NCBI GenBank assembly: GCA_052148155.1
Contig: JBKQIY010000134.1
Span: 1-55,906 of the forward strand
Origin: JBBQER01 sp052148155
GTDB lineage: Bacteria > Actinomycetota > Acidimicrobiia > IMCC26256 > PALSA-610
Direction: 5' to 3'
DNA length: 55,906 bases
The notes under the pieces are model-generated. The model ran no database searches and was not told the DNA's origin. It saw only the letters and a program-made list of their open reading frames with translations. The position numbers and the translations under genes were made by a program. Position 1 is the first letter of the stretch; the number at the start of each line of letters is the position of its first letter. Positions 16,120 through 24,749 of the stretch are shown piece after piece.

Positions 16120-16877
16120 GGATCGAACGTAGCAGCGTGTTGTCGCGGACGTCGCAGCCACGCGTGATCATTGCGTGCCGGTGCCGTTGCGGGCACCCGA
16201 CGTCGGAGAACACGGGTGCGACGACGCCTCGAGATCGGTGGTGCGCCTGGCTGACCACTCGACGTTCGTCGCGCAACGCGTGCGTGTCCGGCGGCGTTGT
16301 TTCGCCGGATGTCCGCTTTGACGGTCCGGTGTTCGTCGCGACGTCCGCCTCGACGCTCCGACGATCACACACGTCGAGCCCACGACGCGACATTGCCGTG
16401 CGACGGCAAGCTTTCGTTGTGTTGGGGTTGCGTGTCGTTCGGTACGTCGAGTTGATGACCGAAGCCTGGCGACGATCGATGTCGGCCGGGGGGACTCGTC
16501 GGAGCGGAAACCCGAAGCTGCGCGCCGGTCCTTCGGTCAAGCATGGTGCTGCGGTCAACGGATCGTGTCGCCTGTTCGAAATGTCCGCACGCTCGGACGC
16601 CTGCGTGACCCGTGCGCGTATGTTCTGGGATCACAGGCGTCGTCGTTGTGTTTCATCGAGCGAACCTGAGAACCTTCGCGGTTGTGCTGTGTGTGGGACC
16701 AACTTCGGTTCGTCGTCACGACGACGGATTGGTGTCGCCGGGGAGGGCGCGACCATGGAACGGTCAGTGTCGGCGTTGGTGCAGATCGCCTCGGGAGCTG
16801 GGCCACAACACCGTACGCGTGCGGATTTGCAGCGCGATTCGTGATGTGTTGCTGCAGCTCAGCTAAGTTGGTCCGCC
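16120..16877. other. long stretch without a convincing gene
   Basis: Several open frames exist but they are Arg/Cys/Ser-rich and show no domain. The only suggestive fragment is at about 16795-16866 on the plus strand, where RELGHNTVRVRICSAIRD looks like a helix-turn-helix tail of a sigma factor or LuxR-type protein. No body precedes it, so it may be a remnant or chance. Confidence 0.35.
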
Positions 16878-18185
16878 GTGCTCTCGTCGCGGGCCATGTT
16901 GGTGCTGTTCTGGCGGCGGCATGCTCATGCAGTCATCGCGACGCTGAGCGCATTCTGCCTCGCGATGACAGGACTCGTCGCTGCGTCAGCGCCCGCCGCG
17001 GCGAGCGTCAGTTCGGACCAGACGCAGATCGCTCAGTTGCAGCAGCAGATCTCGGCGCAAGGAGCGCACGTCGAGTCCCTCGTCAGTCGGTACAACGAAG
17101 TCGAGGCGCAAGTCGGTGCGATCGATGCGCAGATCGCCACCGACCATGCGCTCCTCGCCGCCGACCATCGGGCCGAGACGGCTGCGTCGCAGGTTCTGGA
17201 ACGGATTGCGATCGACGCGTACGTGAGTGTCGGATTGAACTCGTCGACACTGATGCTCTTCGATGGTACGGCGAACATCACGTCGACGTTCGAACGGAAC
17301 GACTACCTCGGTGACGTGAACAGCAAATGGAACGCTGCGCTCACCGCGCTGCACGTGAATCAGGCCCGTACCCAAGACACCGGAAACGCGTTGCGGTCGG
17401 AGCAGGCCCGCGCGAACGCGACCCTCGCCCAGCTCGCCAGCGCTCATGACGCGGCCAACGCGGCGATCGCGTCCGACGAAGCGACGTTGAGTCGCCTCAG
17501 CGGGAACCTCCGTTCGGTGTTAGCCGCCGCCAACGCGCGACGTCAGGCCGCTCAGCTCGCGGCGGAGCGTGCGCTCGCGTCGGCTGCGCTTGCACCCGAG
17601 GAGGCCGCACCGCCCGCGCCGCCGACGCCTTCGCCGTCGTCCTCGCCGGCGCCGCCGCCCGTGTCCCCGCCGCCGAATTCGGGCGCGCCTTCGTCGTCGG
17701 GCGGTTACGCGAATCCGCTTCGCGCTGTGAACGCGTTGTCGCCCGAACGGATCGATCAGGGAGTCGACTACAGCGGCTTCGGTCCGATCTACGCGGTCGG
17801 CGACGGTGTCGTGCTCAGCACCGTCAACGGCGGGTGGCCCGGGGGAACGTTCATCGCCTACCAGCTGACTGACGGGCCCGCGGCCGGACTTGTCGTCTAT
17901 GCCGCCGAGGACATCGAGCCTGCCGTGCAGATCGGGGCGACGGTGACGTCGAGCACTGTGCTCGGTCAGATGTACGCAGGGCCAGACGGCATCGAGACCG
18001 GTTGGGCCGACAGCTCCGCGTTGGGCGACACGATGGCCCGCATCTACCAGGAGTTTTCTGGGTCGAACTCGACCGCGTTCGGGTACAACTTCTCCGAGCT
18101 TCTGCAGTCGGTCGGGGCACCGGGAGGCGTCCTCCAAAACAATCCGCCGACCGGCCTCCTTCCGCAAACGTGGCCACACTGGTAA
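16878..18185 (+). CDS. secreted coiled-coil protein with degenerate M23 (LytM-like) domain
   Basis: 435 residues. A signal sequence (about residues 14-42, ending PAAAS) is followed by a long coiled coil (about 45-235, e.g. DQTQIAQLQQQISAQG), a Pro/Ser linker (about 240-272), and a C-terminal domain starting YANPLRAVNALSPERIDQGV. The layout is that of PcsB/NlpD/EnvC-type cell-wall proteins. In the M23 motif the Zn-binding His of HxGVDY is replaced (RIDQGVDYS), and the terminal HxH motif is missing. It is therefore probably not a peptidase but a binder or activator of wall hydrolases. The GTG at 16878 is the only start that keeps the full signal region. Confidence 0.75.
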   Translation: MLSSRAMLVLFWRRHAHAVIATLSAFCLAMTGLVAASAPAAASVSSDQTQIAQLQQQISAQGAHVESLVSRYNEVEAQVGAIDAQIATDHALLAADHRAETAASQVLERIAIDAYVSVGLNSSTLMLFDGTANITSTFERNDYLGDVNSKWNAALTALHVNQARTQDTGNALRSEQARANATLAQLASAHDAANAAIASDEATLSRLSGNLRSVLAAANARRQAAQLAAERALASAALAPEEAAPPAPPTPSPSSSPAPPPVSPPPNSGAPSSSGGYANPLRAVNALSPERIDQGVDYSGFGPIYAVGDGVVLSTVNGGWPGGTFIAYQLTDGPAAGLVVYAAEDIEPAVQIGATVTSSTVLGQMYAGPDGIETGWADSSALGDTMARIYQEFSGSNSTAFGYNFSELLQSVGAPGGVLQNNPPTGLLPQTWPHW

Positions 18186-18628
18186 CGCCCGCCCGCCGAT
18201 GAGCGCGACGGCGCGCACCCGCGGCGTGATCGCAGTCTGATCAAAGCGAACAAGGCAGGATCGCGCACGCCGTCGCGGGCGATGCTGGCGATGCCAACTC
18301 ACGTTGATCGCAGCCGCGGGTCGAGCCGACCCGCATGTCAGCGCGGTCACGTCCGACGTGATGGACAGGCATCCGCGAAATTTCTGCAGCCTTGGTACGC
18401 GTGGAGCGAGCCGCTCGGCTCAACGAAGCGCGAGAGCTTGTCGATCTCGATGCGCCTCGTTCCCGGGGGAGGACCGCATTCGATGCATGCGACCATGTCG
18501 GTCCGGCTTCTCACCGGCGACATCGAGTGCCGGACAGTCGCGCAGTCGGGTGGACCAACTTGTCGGACGGGCTTGCCGGGTTGGCGCCGCCGTCGTTATC
18601 GTCGCGCGGCTGATCGGGAGGGCGGGCC
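18186..18628. other. intergenic stretch upstream of the SDR gene
   Basis: No frame with recognisable protein content was found. It presumably contains the promoter of the SDR-TetR-cyclase group, but I see no clear operator. Confidence 0.35.
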
Positions 18629-19486
18629 GTGGCGCAGGGTTCTACGACGAAGGTCGCGTTCGTTACCGGTGCGAGCCGCGGTATCGGCAAGGCAATCGCG
18701 GTCGAGCTCGCCGACGCGGGCTACGACGTCGCGATCCTCGCCCGCACCGTGCACGAGGGTGAGGCACGCGAACACAGCTCGACGCTGAAGCATTCGGATA
18801 TCTCGCCGCTTCCCGGTTCGCTTGACAGCACGACCGAGCTCATACAAGCGGCCGGCGGCCGGAGCCTCGCCATCCAAGCCGACCTCCTCGACCACGCGTC
18901 GCTCGTGCGTGCCGTCGCGGCTGTGCTCGCCGCATGGGGCCATGTCGACGTGCTGGTCAACAACGGCCGCTACATCGGGCCGGGCCACATGGACTACATC
19001 GTCGACACACCGGTACAGGTGTTGCGCGATCACCTCGAGGCCAACGCGCTGGCGCCGGTTGTGCTCATCAAGGAAGTGCTGCCGCAGATGATGCAGCGCC
19101 GAGCCGGAACGATCATCGATATTACGTCGTCTGCCGGCTACGAGGACCCTCCGCAGCCCGCGGGTGAAGGGGGATGGGGTCTCGGCTATGCCTTCAGCAA
19201 AGGGGCGCTGCATCGCATCGCAGGAGTGGTCGCGGTTGAGCAACGTCACAACAACGTGCGTGCCTTCAATGTGCAGCCGGGGTTCATCGCGACCGAACGG
19301 ATCCGTCAAGATATGGCGCCGTTCGGCTTCGACGCGTCGACGGGAGCGCCCGCCGCGGTCGTCGGCAAGGTGTGCCGTTGGTTGCTCGAGTCGCCGGACG
19401 CAGTCGCGATGAACGGTCGGTGCATTCAAGCCCAGCAGCTGTGCAGCGAGCGCGGCCTCCTGCCGGGATGGTCGCTCCAGCCGTGA
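18629..19486 (+). CDS. short-chain dehydrogenase/reductase
   Basis: 285 residues. The Rossmann motif TGASRGIG, the NNG variant of the NNAG motif (VLVNNGRY), Ser in ITSSAGYE and the catalytic YxxxK (YAFSK) are present; the end (NVQPGFIATERI) is the usual SDR C-terminal segment. It oxidises an alcohol or reduces a ketone with NAD(P). A longer than usual stretch lies between the first and second conserved blocks (HEGEAREHSSTLKHSDISP), as in some hydroxysteroid-type SDRs. The GTG start follows a GGGCC-rich region. It leads catabolic block B and is followed after 33 bases by a TetR gene. Confidence 0.93.
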   Translation: MAQGSTTKVAFVTGASRGIGKAIAVELADAGYDVAILARTVHEGEAREHSSTLKHSDISPLPGSLDSTTELIQAAGGRSLAIQADLLDHASLVRAVAAVLAAWGHVDVLVNNGRYIGPGHMDYIVDTPVQVLRDHLEANALAPVVLIKEVLPQMMQRRAGTIIDITSSAGYEDPPQPAGEGGWGLGYAFSKGALHRIAGVVAVEQRHNNVRAFNVQPGFIATERIRQDMAPFGFDASTGAPAAVVGKVCRWLLESPDAVAMNGRCIQAQQLCSERGLLPGWSLQP

Positions 19487-19491
19487 CCGCC

Positions 19492-19510
19492 GCGTAGGCG
19501 TTCGCTACGC
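19492..19510. promoter_or_regulatory. inverted repeat overlapping the TetR gene promoter
   Basis: GCGTAG and CTACGC form a perfect 6-base inverted repeat with a 7-base spacer. The right arm overlaps a TACGCT -10-like element (19506-19511) that ends 8 bases before the ATG at 19520. This suggests a leaderless transcript with autoregulation by the TetR protein it encodes. Confidence 0.4.
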
Positions 19511-19519
19511 TCGCCTGCG

Positions 19520-20176
19520 ATGCGCGAAGCGGCGAACACCCGCGACAAGCTGCTCGACGCCGCCGCGCGCCTCTTCGCCGAACGCGGCATCGACAACGTG
19601 TCACTGGCCGAGATCGTGCGTTGCGCCGGTCAGCGCAACGCTTCCGCGTTGCATTACCACTTCGGCAGCCGCGACGCGGTGCTCGTGGCGCTGTTGGAGC
19701 GCCACGTACCCGACATTCGTCTCCGGCGACTCGAACTGCTCGAAGCTGCGAGGTTTCGAGCCGACGACGACGCACGAGCTGCGGCAGAGGCCATCGTCCG
19801 GCCGATCACCGAGTTCGCGCAGCAGGGCTGGCGCGAGCGCGCGTACCTCCAATACGGCAGTGAGCTGGGACAACAAATCGAGCGGGTCGCGCCCGAAGTG
19901 CAAGCCCTGCTGCACGAGACGTCCGGGTTCGAGGCATGGGATCTTCTGCGCAGACGTTGCCCGCGTCTGACCAAAAAAATTTGGTTGGAGCGGATGGCGA
20001 TCTGCACCGCGTTCATCGGTCGCGCCGCCGCCGATCGGGCCGCGCTCCTCGATCGCGCGGCGCGGTCGGATCGAGCGGCGCCGCATCCGGTGCTTTCCGA
20101 TGACCTGTTCGTGGACAACCTCATCGACATGTTGGTGGGCGCGATGACCGCGCCCCTGACCGTTCGTTCCCACTAG
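19520..20176 (+). CDS. TetR/AcrR family transcriptional regulator
   Basis: 218 residues. Residues 7-50 are a classic TetR helix-turn-helix: TRDKLLDAAARLFAERGIDN, VSLAEIVRCAGQRNASALHYHFGSRDAVL. The variable C-terminal effector domain gives no hint of ligand. It lies between the SDR and the cyclase-family gene on the same strand and most likely represses block B genes until the pathway substrate or a CoA derivative is present. An inverted repeat at its promoter may be its own operator. Confidence 0.92.
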   Translation: MREAANTRDKLLDAAARLFAERGIDNVSLAEIVRCAGQRNASALHYHFGSRDAVLVALLERHVPDIRLRRLELLEAARFRADDDARAAAEAIVRPITEFAQQGWRERAYLQYGSELGQQIERVAPEVQALLHETSGFEAWDLLRRRCPRLTKKIWLERMAICTAFIGRAAADRAALLDRAARSDRAAPHPVLSDDLFVDNLIDMLVGAMTAPLTVRSH

Positions 20177-20197
20177 CCGACGAGCGAGGCTCACGAT

Positions 20198-21124
20198 ATG
20201 GGAGCTCATGACACAGCGGACCTGCAGCGACTCTTCGAGTCGCTGTCGAACTGGGACCGTTGGGGTGACGACGACGAGCAGGGCGCCCTGCATCACCTCA
20301 CCGCGCAGCATCGGGTGGCCGCCGCGACGTTTGTACGCCGCGGCGAGACGATCAGTTTGGCCCGCAACCTCGCGACGACTCCTTCCGCGGAGAACCCGTA
20401 TCCTGCCCACCACCACATGCTCGCGGCCGGCGACGCGAGGGACAGCAACGGGATCCCCGGCTACGAAGCCGCACGGGATTACGTCGGCTCCGACGTACAC
20501 GGCCTCGGGGTGACGCACGTCGACGCGCTTTCGCACATGTTCGTACGCGGCGAGATGTACGGCGGCCGCCCAGCGTCGGAGGTCCGCAGCGACGGCGCCC
20601 GATCGAACACTGTCATGTCGATGGCCGACGGTGTGGTCGGGCGCGGCGTCCTGCTCGACATCGCACGCCTGCGCGGTGTCGAGTTCCTCGACAACGACGA
20701 CCTGATCCGTCGCGGCGACCTCGAAGCGGCCGAGATCGCCGCCGGTCTACGCGTGAGCACCGGTGACATCCTGCTCGTGTCGTGGGGCCGAGACGCCCGT
20801 CGACGGGCCCGGCGAGGCGCGTTCGACGGTATGGCCGGAATGCATCCCGATTGTCTGGAATGGCTCCACGAACGCGACGTCGCGGTGCTCGGCAGTGACG
20901 GCATCTCCGACCCGATGCCGGGCCTGGCGATCGATCAGTGGCCCTTCCCGATCCACCAGATCGGCATCACCGCGATCGGTCTTCACCTGATCGACAACAT
21001 GGCGCTCGGCACGCTCGGTGAGCGTTGCGCCGAAATCGGCCGGTGGGAGTTCCTGTTCTCGATGGCGCCCCTGCGTATCGAACGCGCGACCGGCTGTCCG
21101 GTGAACCCGGTGGCAGTGCTGTGA
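20198..21124 (+). CDS. cyclase family protein (kynurenine formamidase fold)
   Basis: 308 residues, PF04199. The opening LSNWDRWGDDDEQGALHHLT is shared with the protein at 1547. The metal motif GLGVTHVDALSH keeps His, Asp and His in the pattern HxGTHxDxPxH, unlike the paralog at 1547, which has lost the Asp. It probably hydrolyses a cyclic ester, amide or enol lactone with a divalent metal. The ATG lies 21 bases after the TetR stop, and its own stop overlaps the SnoaL gene by 4 bases, so all three are probably one transcript. Confidence 0.92.
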   Translation: MGAHDTADLQRLFESLSNWDRWGDDDEQGALHHLTAQHRVAAATFVRRGETISLARNLATTPSAENPYPAHHHMLAAGDARDSNGIPGYEAARDYVGSDVHGLGVTHVDALSHMFVRGEMYGGRPASEVRSDGARSNTVMSMADGVVGRGVLLDIARLRGVEFLDNDDLIRRGDLEAAEIAAGLRVSTGDILLVSWGRDARRRARRGAFDGMAGMHPDCLEWLHERDVAVLGSDGISDPMPGLAIDQWPFPIHQIGITAIGLHLIDNMALGTLGERCAEIGRWEFLFSMAPLRIERATGCPVNPVAVL

Positions 21125-21513
21125 ACCCGATGGACGAATTGCGCGCGCTCGTGCAGCGCTACGCACGAGCAGCTGACGAACGCGACATCGAAACGTTACG
21201 TTCGGTCTTCCATCCGGAAGCATCGATCGAAGGTCTACGCGGACCGCTCGGTCTCGACGACTGGCTCAACACCATGCGCGCACCGCGCACGTTCCCGACA
21301 AGCATGCACGTGCTCGGCGATCCACTCATCGACGTCGCAGACGACGCCGAAACTGCGAACCTCGACACCTACGGCGTCGTATACCAACTCGGCGATGCGC
21401 CATCCGGTCAACGCGATCTCACGATGGGCGTACGCTACGTCGACGCGGTCGTGCGATTCGAAGGCCGGTGGGTTGTCCGAGAACGTGTCGCGCGCACGCT
21501 CTGGATGCGGTAG
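21121..21513 (+). CDS. SnoaL-like / NTF2 family protein
   Basis: 130 residues from the GTG overlapping the cyclase stop (GTGA). The opening MDELRALVQRYARAADERDIE, then TLRSVFHPEASIEG, and the closing VVRFEGRWVVRERVARTLWMR match the SnoaL_4-type NTF2 fold. Members include isomerases and dehydratases as well as proteins of unknown function. A longer frame starting at 21025 is rejected because it would lie inside the cyclase gene. The cyclase-SnoaL pairing is tight here, whereas in block A the two are separated by two oxygenase genes. Confidence 0.85.
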   Translation: MNPMDELRALVQRYARAADERDIETLRSVFHPEASIEGLRGPLGLDDWLNTMRAPRTFPTSMHVLGDPLIDVADDAETANLDTYGVVYQLGDAPSGQRDLTMGVRYVDAVVRFEGRWVVRERVARTLWMR

Positions 21514-21534
21514 CAACCACGTTCGAACCGCGGG

Positions 21535-23232
21535 TTAGGCGATACGGCGACGCAAGAGCCGGCCGGGCGTTTCGCCGGTCGATTCGCCGTTGCTGATTGT
21601 CACGTCGCCGTTGACGATCGTGGCCAGGAACCCGACCGACTGTTGGACAAGCCGTCGGCCGCCGCCGGGTAGATCGTCGACGAGTTTCGGGACCGCCGGT
21701 GCGACGCGCCGAGGGTCGAAAATGTTGAGATCGGCGGCCATACCTTCACGGAGCAGACCGCGGTCGGAGAAACCCCAGGCGAGCGCGGGCTCGAGCGTGA
21801 TCATTCTGACCGCTTCCTCGAGCGTGAACTCGTCGCGGTCTCGCACCCAATGGCCGAGCAGATGCGTGTGAATCGACGCGTCGGCGATCTGGCTGAGATG
21901 CGCGCCGGAATCGGAGAACGTCATCACCGCGCGCGGATGGCGAAGCGCTCGGAGCAGCATCGCCTCGTCTTGGGGGTACAAGCTCGGCTGGATGAACAGC
22001 TGTTCGAAGTCCGTCTCGATCGCCAGGTCGATCATCGCTTCGACCGGCTGGATACCTCGCTGCCGAGCGATATCGGCCACCGACGGATTGGGTGGCAATC
22101 CGTGCTCGTAGACGCGGATACCTTCGAAGTCGGGCGGACGCGCCTGGGCACCAACGCCTCGGTATGTCGCGTAGTCAGCGTGCTGGGCCGCGTCGACCAG
22201 TTGGCGGCGTCGGTCAGGGTCGCGCAGCTGGCGCAACTGCTCGGCCGCGGGCTGTGAACGGAACTGGCTCCACGCCGGGAGCAGATCGAACGGGACCCGC
22301 GTCTTGAACGACAGCAGCACCGAGATGCCACGACAATGGGTTTGCGCGATCACTCGGGCGCCCGCGGCTGCGGCGTCGTCGAGGAAGTCGACCAAGAAGC
22401 CGGCTCCGCGCGTCGCGACCAACCCGAACGTCATCGGTACCTGAGTGGTTGCTGCGAGCTCGATCATCCGCGACAACGCGGCGGAACGCACCGCGGGATC
22501 GGGCGACGACATGCCGCCGTCGGCCCCTTCGAAGATTCCGGCTCCAAGATCGCCCATCACGGTGACGAGGCGAACGACTTCGCTCCACGACGAGAGGCGC
22601 GACGCGACCGGGCGGTTGTCCGAGGTCTCGTGGTGCTCGCTACGCGAGGTGCTGAATCCGATCGCACCGGCCCGGATCGATTCCTCGAGCTGACCGGCCA
22701 TGCGGGCGATGTCGTCGTCGTCGGCTTCGGCCTCGAACGCCCGTTCACCCATCGCCCACGTACGCAGCGCCGAGTGTCCGACATTGGCCGCGAAGTTGAT
22801 GCCCTTCGCGAGCCGGTCGACAGCATCGAGGTATTCGGGAAACGTCTCGAAGCTCCAGTCGATCCCTTCGGCGAGCGCGACAGCATCGATGTCCTCGGCC
22901 CGTTCGAGGTTGCGTACGACGAGCGCGCGTTCGCGTGACCGCACCGGCGCCAACGTGAAGCCGCAGTTGCCCATCACCGCGGTGGTCACACCATGCCAAC
23001 ACGAGCTGCTGCCGGTGGCGTCCCAGAACACCTGTGCGTCCATGTGGGTGTGACCGTCGATGAAACCGGGGGTGACGACATGGCCTTCGGCGTCGATCTC
23101 TCGGTGGGCGCGCTGTCGGATCCGGCCGACGAACGCGATCCGATCCTCCACGATGCCGACATCCGCGGGGTACGAGCCAAGGCCCGAACCGTCGACCACG
23201 GTCCCGTTACGGATCACCAGGTCGTAGACCAT
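21535..23232 (-). CDS. N-acyl-D-amino-acid deacylase-like amidohydrolase
   Basis: 565 residues. Dihydroorotase-like amidohydrolase superfamily: the N-terminal metal motif is PGFIDGHTHMDAQVFWD, followed by the HGVTTAVMGNCGFTLAPV block diagnostic of the D-aminoacylase subgroup. Further marks are GFSTSR, IAQTHCRG and the C-terminal DSGAHL/AWGFSDRG regions. It hydrolyses an amide-type bond in a zinc site. The start MVYDLVIRNGTVVDG is preferred because the 49 residues upstream are unlike the family. It is divergent from the amidohydrolase-2 gene at 23324 and has a paralog at 24750. Confidence 0.92.
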   Translation of the reverse strand: MVYDLVIRNGTVVDGSGLGSYPADVGIVEDRIAFVGRIRQRAHREIDAEGHVVTPGFIDGHTHMDAQVFWDATGSSSCWHGVTTAVMGNCGFTLAPVRSRERALVVRNLERAEDIDAVALAEGIDWSFETFPEYLDAVDRLAKGINFAANVGHSALRTWAMGERAFEAEADDDDIARMAGQLEESIRAGAIGFSTSRSEHHETSDNRPVASRLSSWSEVVRLVTVMGDLGAGIFEGADGGMSSPDPAVRSAALSRMIELAATTQVPMTFGLVATRGAGFLVDFLDDAAAAGARVIAQTHCRGISVLLSFKTRVPFDLLPAWSQFRSQPAAEQLRQLRDPDRRRQLVDAAQHADYATYRGVGAQARPPDFEGIRVYEHGLPPNPSVADIARQRGIQPVEAMIDLAIETDFEQLFIQPSLYPQDEAMLLRALRHPRAVMTFSDSGAHLSQIADASIHTHLLGHWVRDRDEFTLEEAVRMITLEPALAWGFSDRGLLREGMAADLNIFDPRRVAPAVPKLVDDLPGGGRRLVQQSVGFLATIVNGDVTISNGESTGETPGRLLRRRIA

Positions 23233-23297
23233 GAAGTTACCCTTGCACTCCAGCACCGAGCATTGCGACACGCGCGGCGCGGCCTTGGGCGACCGCG

Positions 23298-23310
23298 CTA
23301 ATGAGGTTAG
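23298..23310. promoter_or_regulatory. possible operator in the divergent amidohydrolase promoter region
   Basis: CTAATGAGGTTAG is a short inverted repeat (CTAA/TTAG, 5-base spacer) 13 bases before the ATG at 23324 and within the 91-base divergent gap. It overlaps a possible -10 (TTAGAT). The repeat is short, so this is tentative. Confidence 0.25.
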
Positions 23311-23323
23311 ATTACGAGCCACG

Positions 23324-24748
23324 ATGGCCGAGACATCAGCCTCGATCCATGATCGTCTGCCGCATCCCGTGATCGACATCGACGGGCATGTCGCCGAATA
23401 CTTCCCGGCGCTCGCGCCCTACCTCGAACAGGTCGGTCTCTCGCTCGACCATCCTGCACTCGCGCGTATGATGCCGCCGTACCTCGGGCCCGACCGGGAC
23501 TGGCACGCACTGAGCTCAGAGGAACGCGCTCGAACGCGGGTTGCTCGAGGGCCGTGGTGGAGCTCGCCGGCGCGTAACACCATCGACCTCGCGACCGCCC
23601 TGTTCCCCGGCCTCTTGTACGAACGGCTCGACGAGCTGGGCCTCGATTTCAGTGTCATCTACCCGAGCCTCGGGCTGGTCTTCCTGCACACGTGGGAAGA
23701 TGACGCGCGCCTGGGCGCGTGCCGTGCCCTCAATCGTTGTAACGCCGAGGCGTTCGCACCGTTCGCCGATCGGCTCGCTCCGGTCGCGGCGATTCCGATG
23801 CATACCCCCGACGAGGCCGTGGCCGAACTCGAATACGCGGTCAATCGGCTCGGGTTCAAATCGGTCCTCTGCGCCGGGTACGTCCAGCGTCCGATCGAAG
23901 CCGCGGTCGCGTCGAACCCGGAGCTCGCGCAGTGGGCGACGTGGCTCGACCAGTTCGGCATCGACAGCGCCTATGACTACGACCCGGTGTGGGCGGCCGC
24001 GCAAGAGCTCGGCGTTTCGGTCGCCTTTCACTCGGGCTTCATTGGAATCAGCCCCCGCCGTTCGATTTCGAGCTACATGTACAACCACCTCGGGTCGCTC
24101 GCCGAAGGGCAGCACTCGCTTGCCAAGTCACTGTTCCTCGGCGGGGTGACTCGCCGGTTCCCGAACATGAACTTCGCGTTCCTCGAGGGCGGCGTCGCGT
24201 GGGCCGCGTCGCTCTACAGCGACATCATCGGACATTGGGAGAAGCGCAACCTCTCCGCGCTGCGGGCCCAGCTCGATCCCGCGCTCGTGGATCGCGACCT
24301 GATGATGACCTATATCCAAAGGTTCGCGGCCCATGCGACGGCGCGGCCGATGCGTCGGTCGAAGGAACCCGACGAGATGCTCGACGAATGGGCCGAGTGT
24401 GGCATCACGCGCGCCGAAGACATCAAGACACTGTTCGTCGACCGGTTCTACTTCGGGTGCGAGGCCGACGATCCGCTCACCAGCACCGCGTTCAACGAGG
24501 CGATCAACCCGTTCGGTGCCCGCCTGCACGCGATGATGGGTTCGGACATCGCGCACTGGGACGTGCCCGACATGACCGAGGTACTGCAGGAGGCGTGGGA
24601 AATGGTCGACCACGGCTGGATCAGCGAAACCGATTTCGAAGAGTTCACGTTCGCAAATCCGGTGCGTTTCTACACCGGGACCAACCCCGACTATTTCAAA
24701 GGCACGGTGGTCGAGGATGCCGTCGCCGGATTTCTGACCGAGGCCTGA
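23324..24748 (+). CDS. amidohydrolase family (amidohydrolase-2) protein
   Basis: About 474 residues, longer than its relatives at 138 and 7731. The metal motif is VIDIDGHVAEYFP; mid-protein SVAFHSGF and the catalytic region MMGSDIAHWDVPDM are seen near the C-terminus, followed by a tail EFTFANPVRFYTGTNPDYFK typical of this actinobacterial subgroup. It probably hydrolyses or decarboxylates a pathway acid. The start MAETSASIHDRLPHP is chosen because upstream residues overlap the divergent promoter region. The next gene begins 1 base after its stop, so the two are coupled. Confidence 0.9.
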   Translation: MAETSASIHDRLPHPVIDIDGHVAEYFPALAPYLEQVGLSLDHPALARMMPPYLGPDRDWHALSSEERARTRVARGPWWSSPARNTIDLATALFPGLLYERLDELGLDFSVIYPSLGLVFLHTWEDDARLGACRALNRCNAEAFAPFADRLAPVAAIPMHTPDEAVAELEYAVNRLGFKSVLCAGYVQRPIEAAVASNPELAQWATWLDQFGIDSAYDYDPVWAAAQELGVSVAFHSGFIGISPRRSISSYMYNHLGSLAEGQHSLAKSLFLGGVTRRFPNMNFAFLEGGVAWAASLYSDIIGHWEKRNLSALRAQLDPALVDRDLMMTYIQRFAAHATARPMRRSKEPDEMLDEWAECGITRAEDIKTLFVDRFYFGCEADDPLTSTAFNEAINPFGARLHAMMGSDIAHWDVPDMTEVLQEAWEMVDHGWISETDFEEFTFANPVRFYTGTNPDYFKGTVVEDAVAGFLTEA

Positions 24749-24749
24749 G

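Noticed and set aside
16137..16844. 235-codon plus-strand frame in the gap before the coiled-coil protein
   Set aside because: Cys/Arg/Ser-rich with no domain, ribosome site or conserved pattern; competing frames are equally open.
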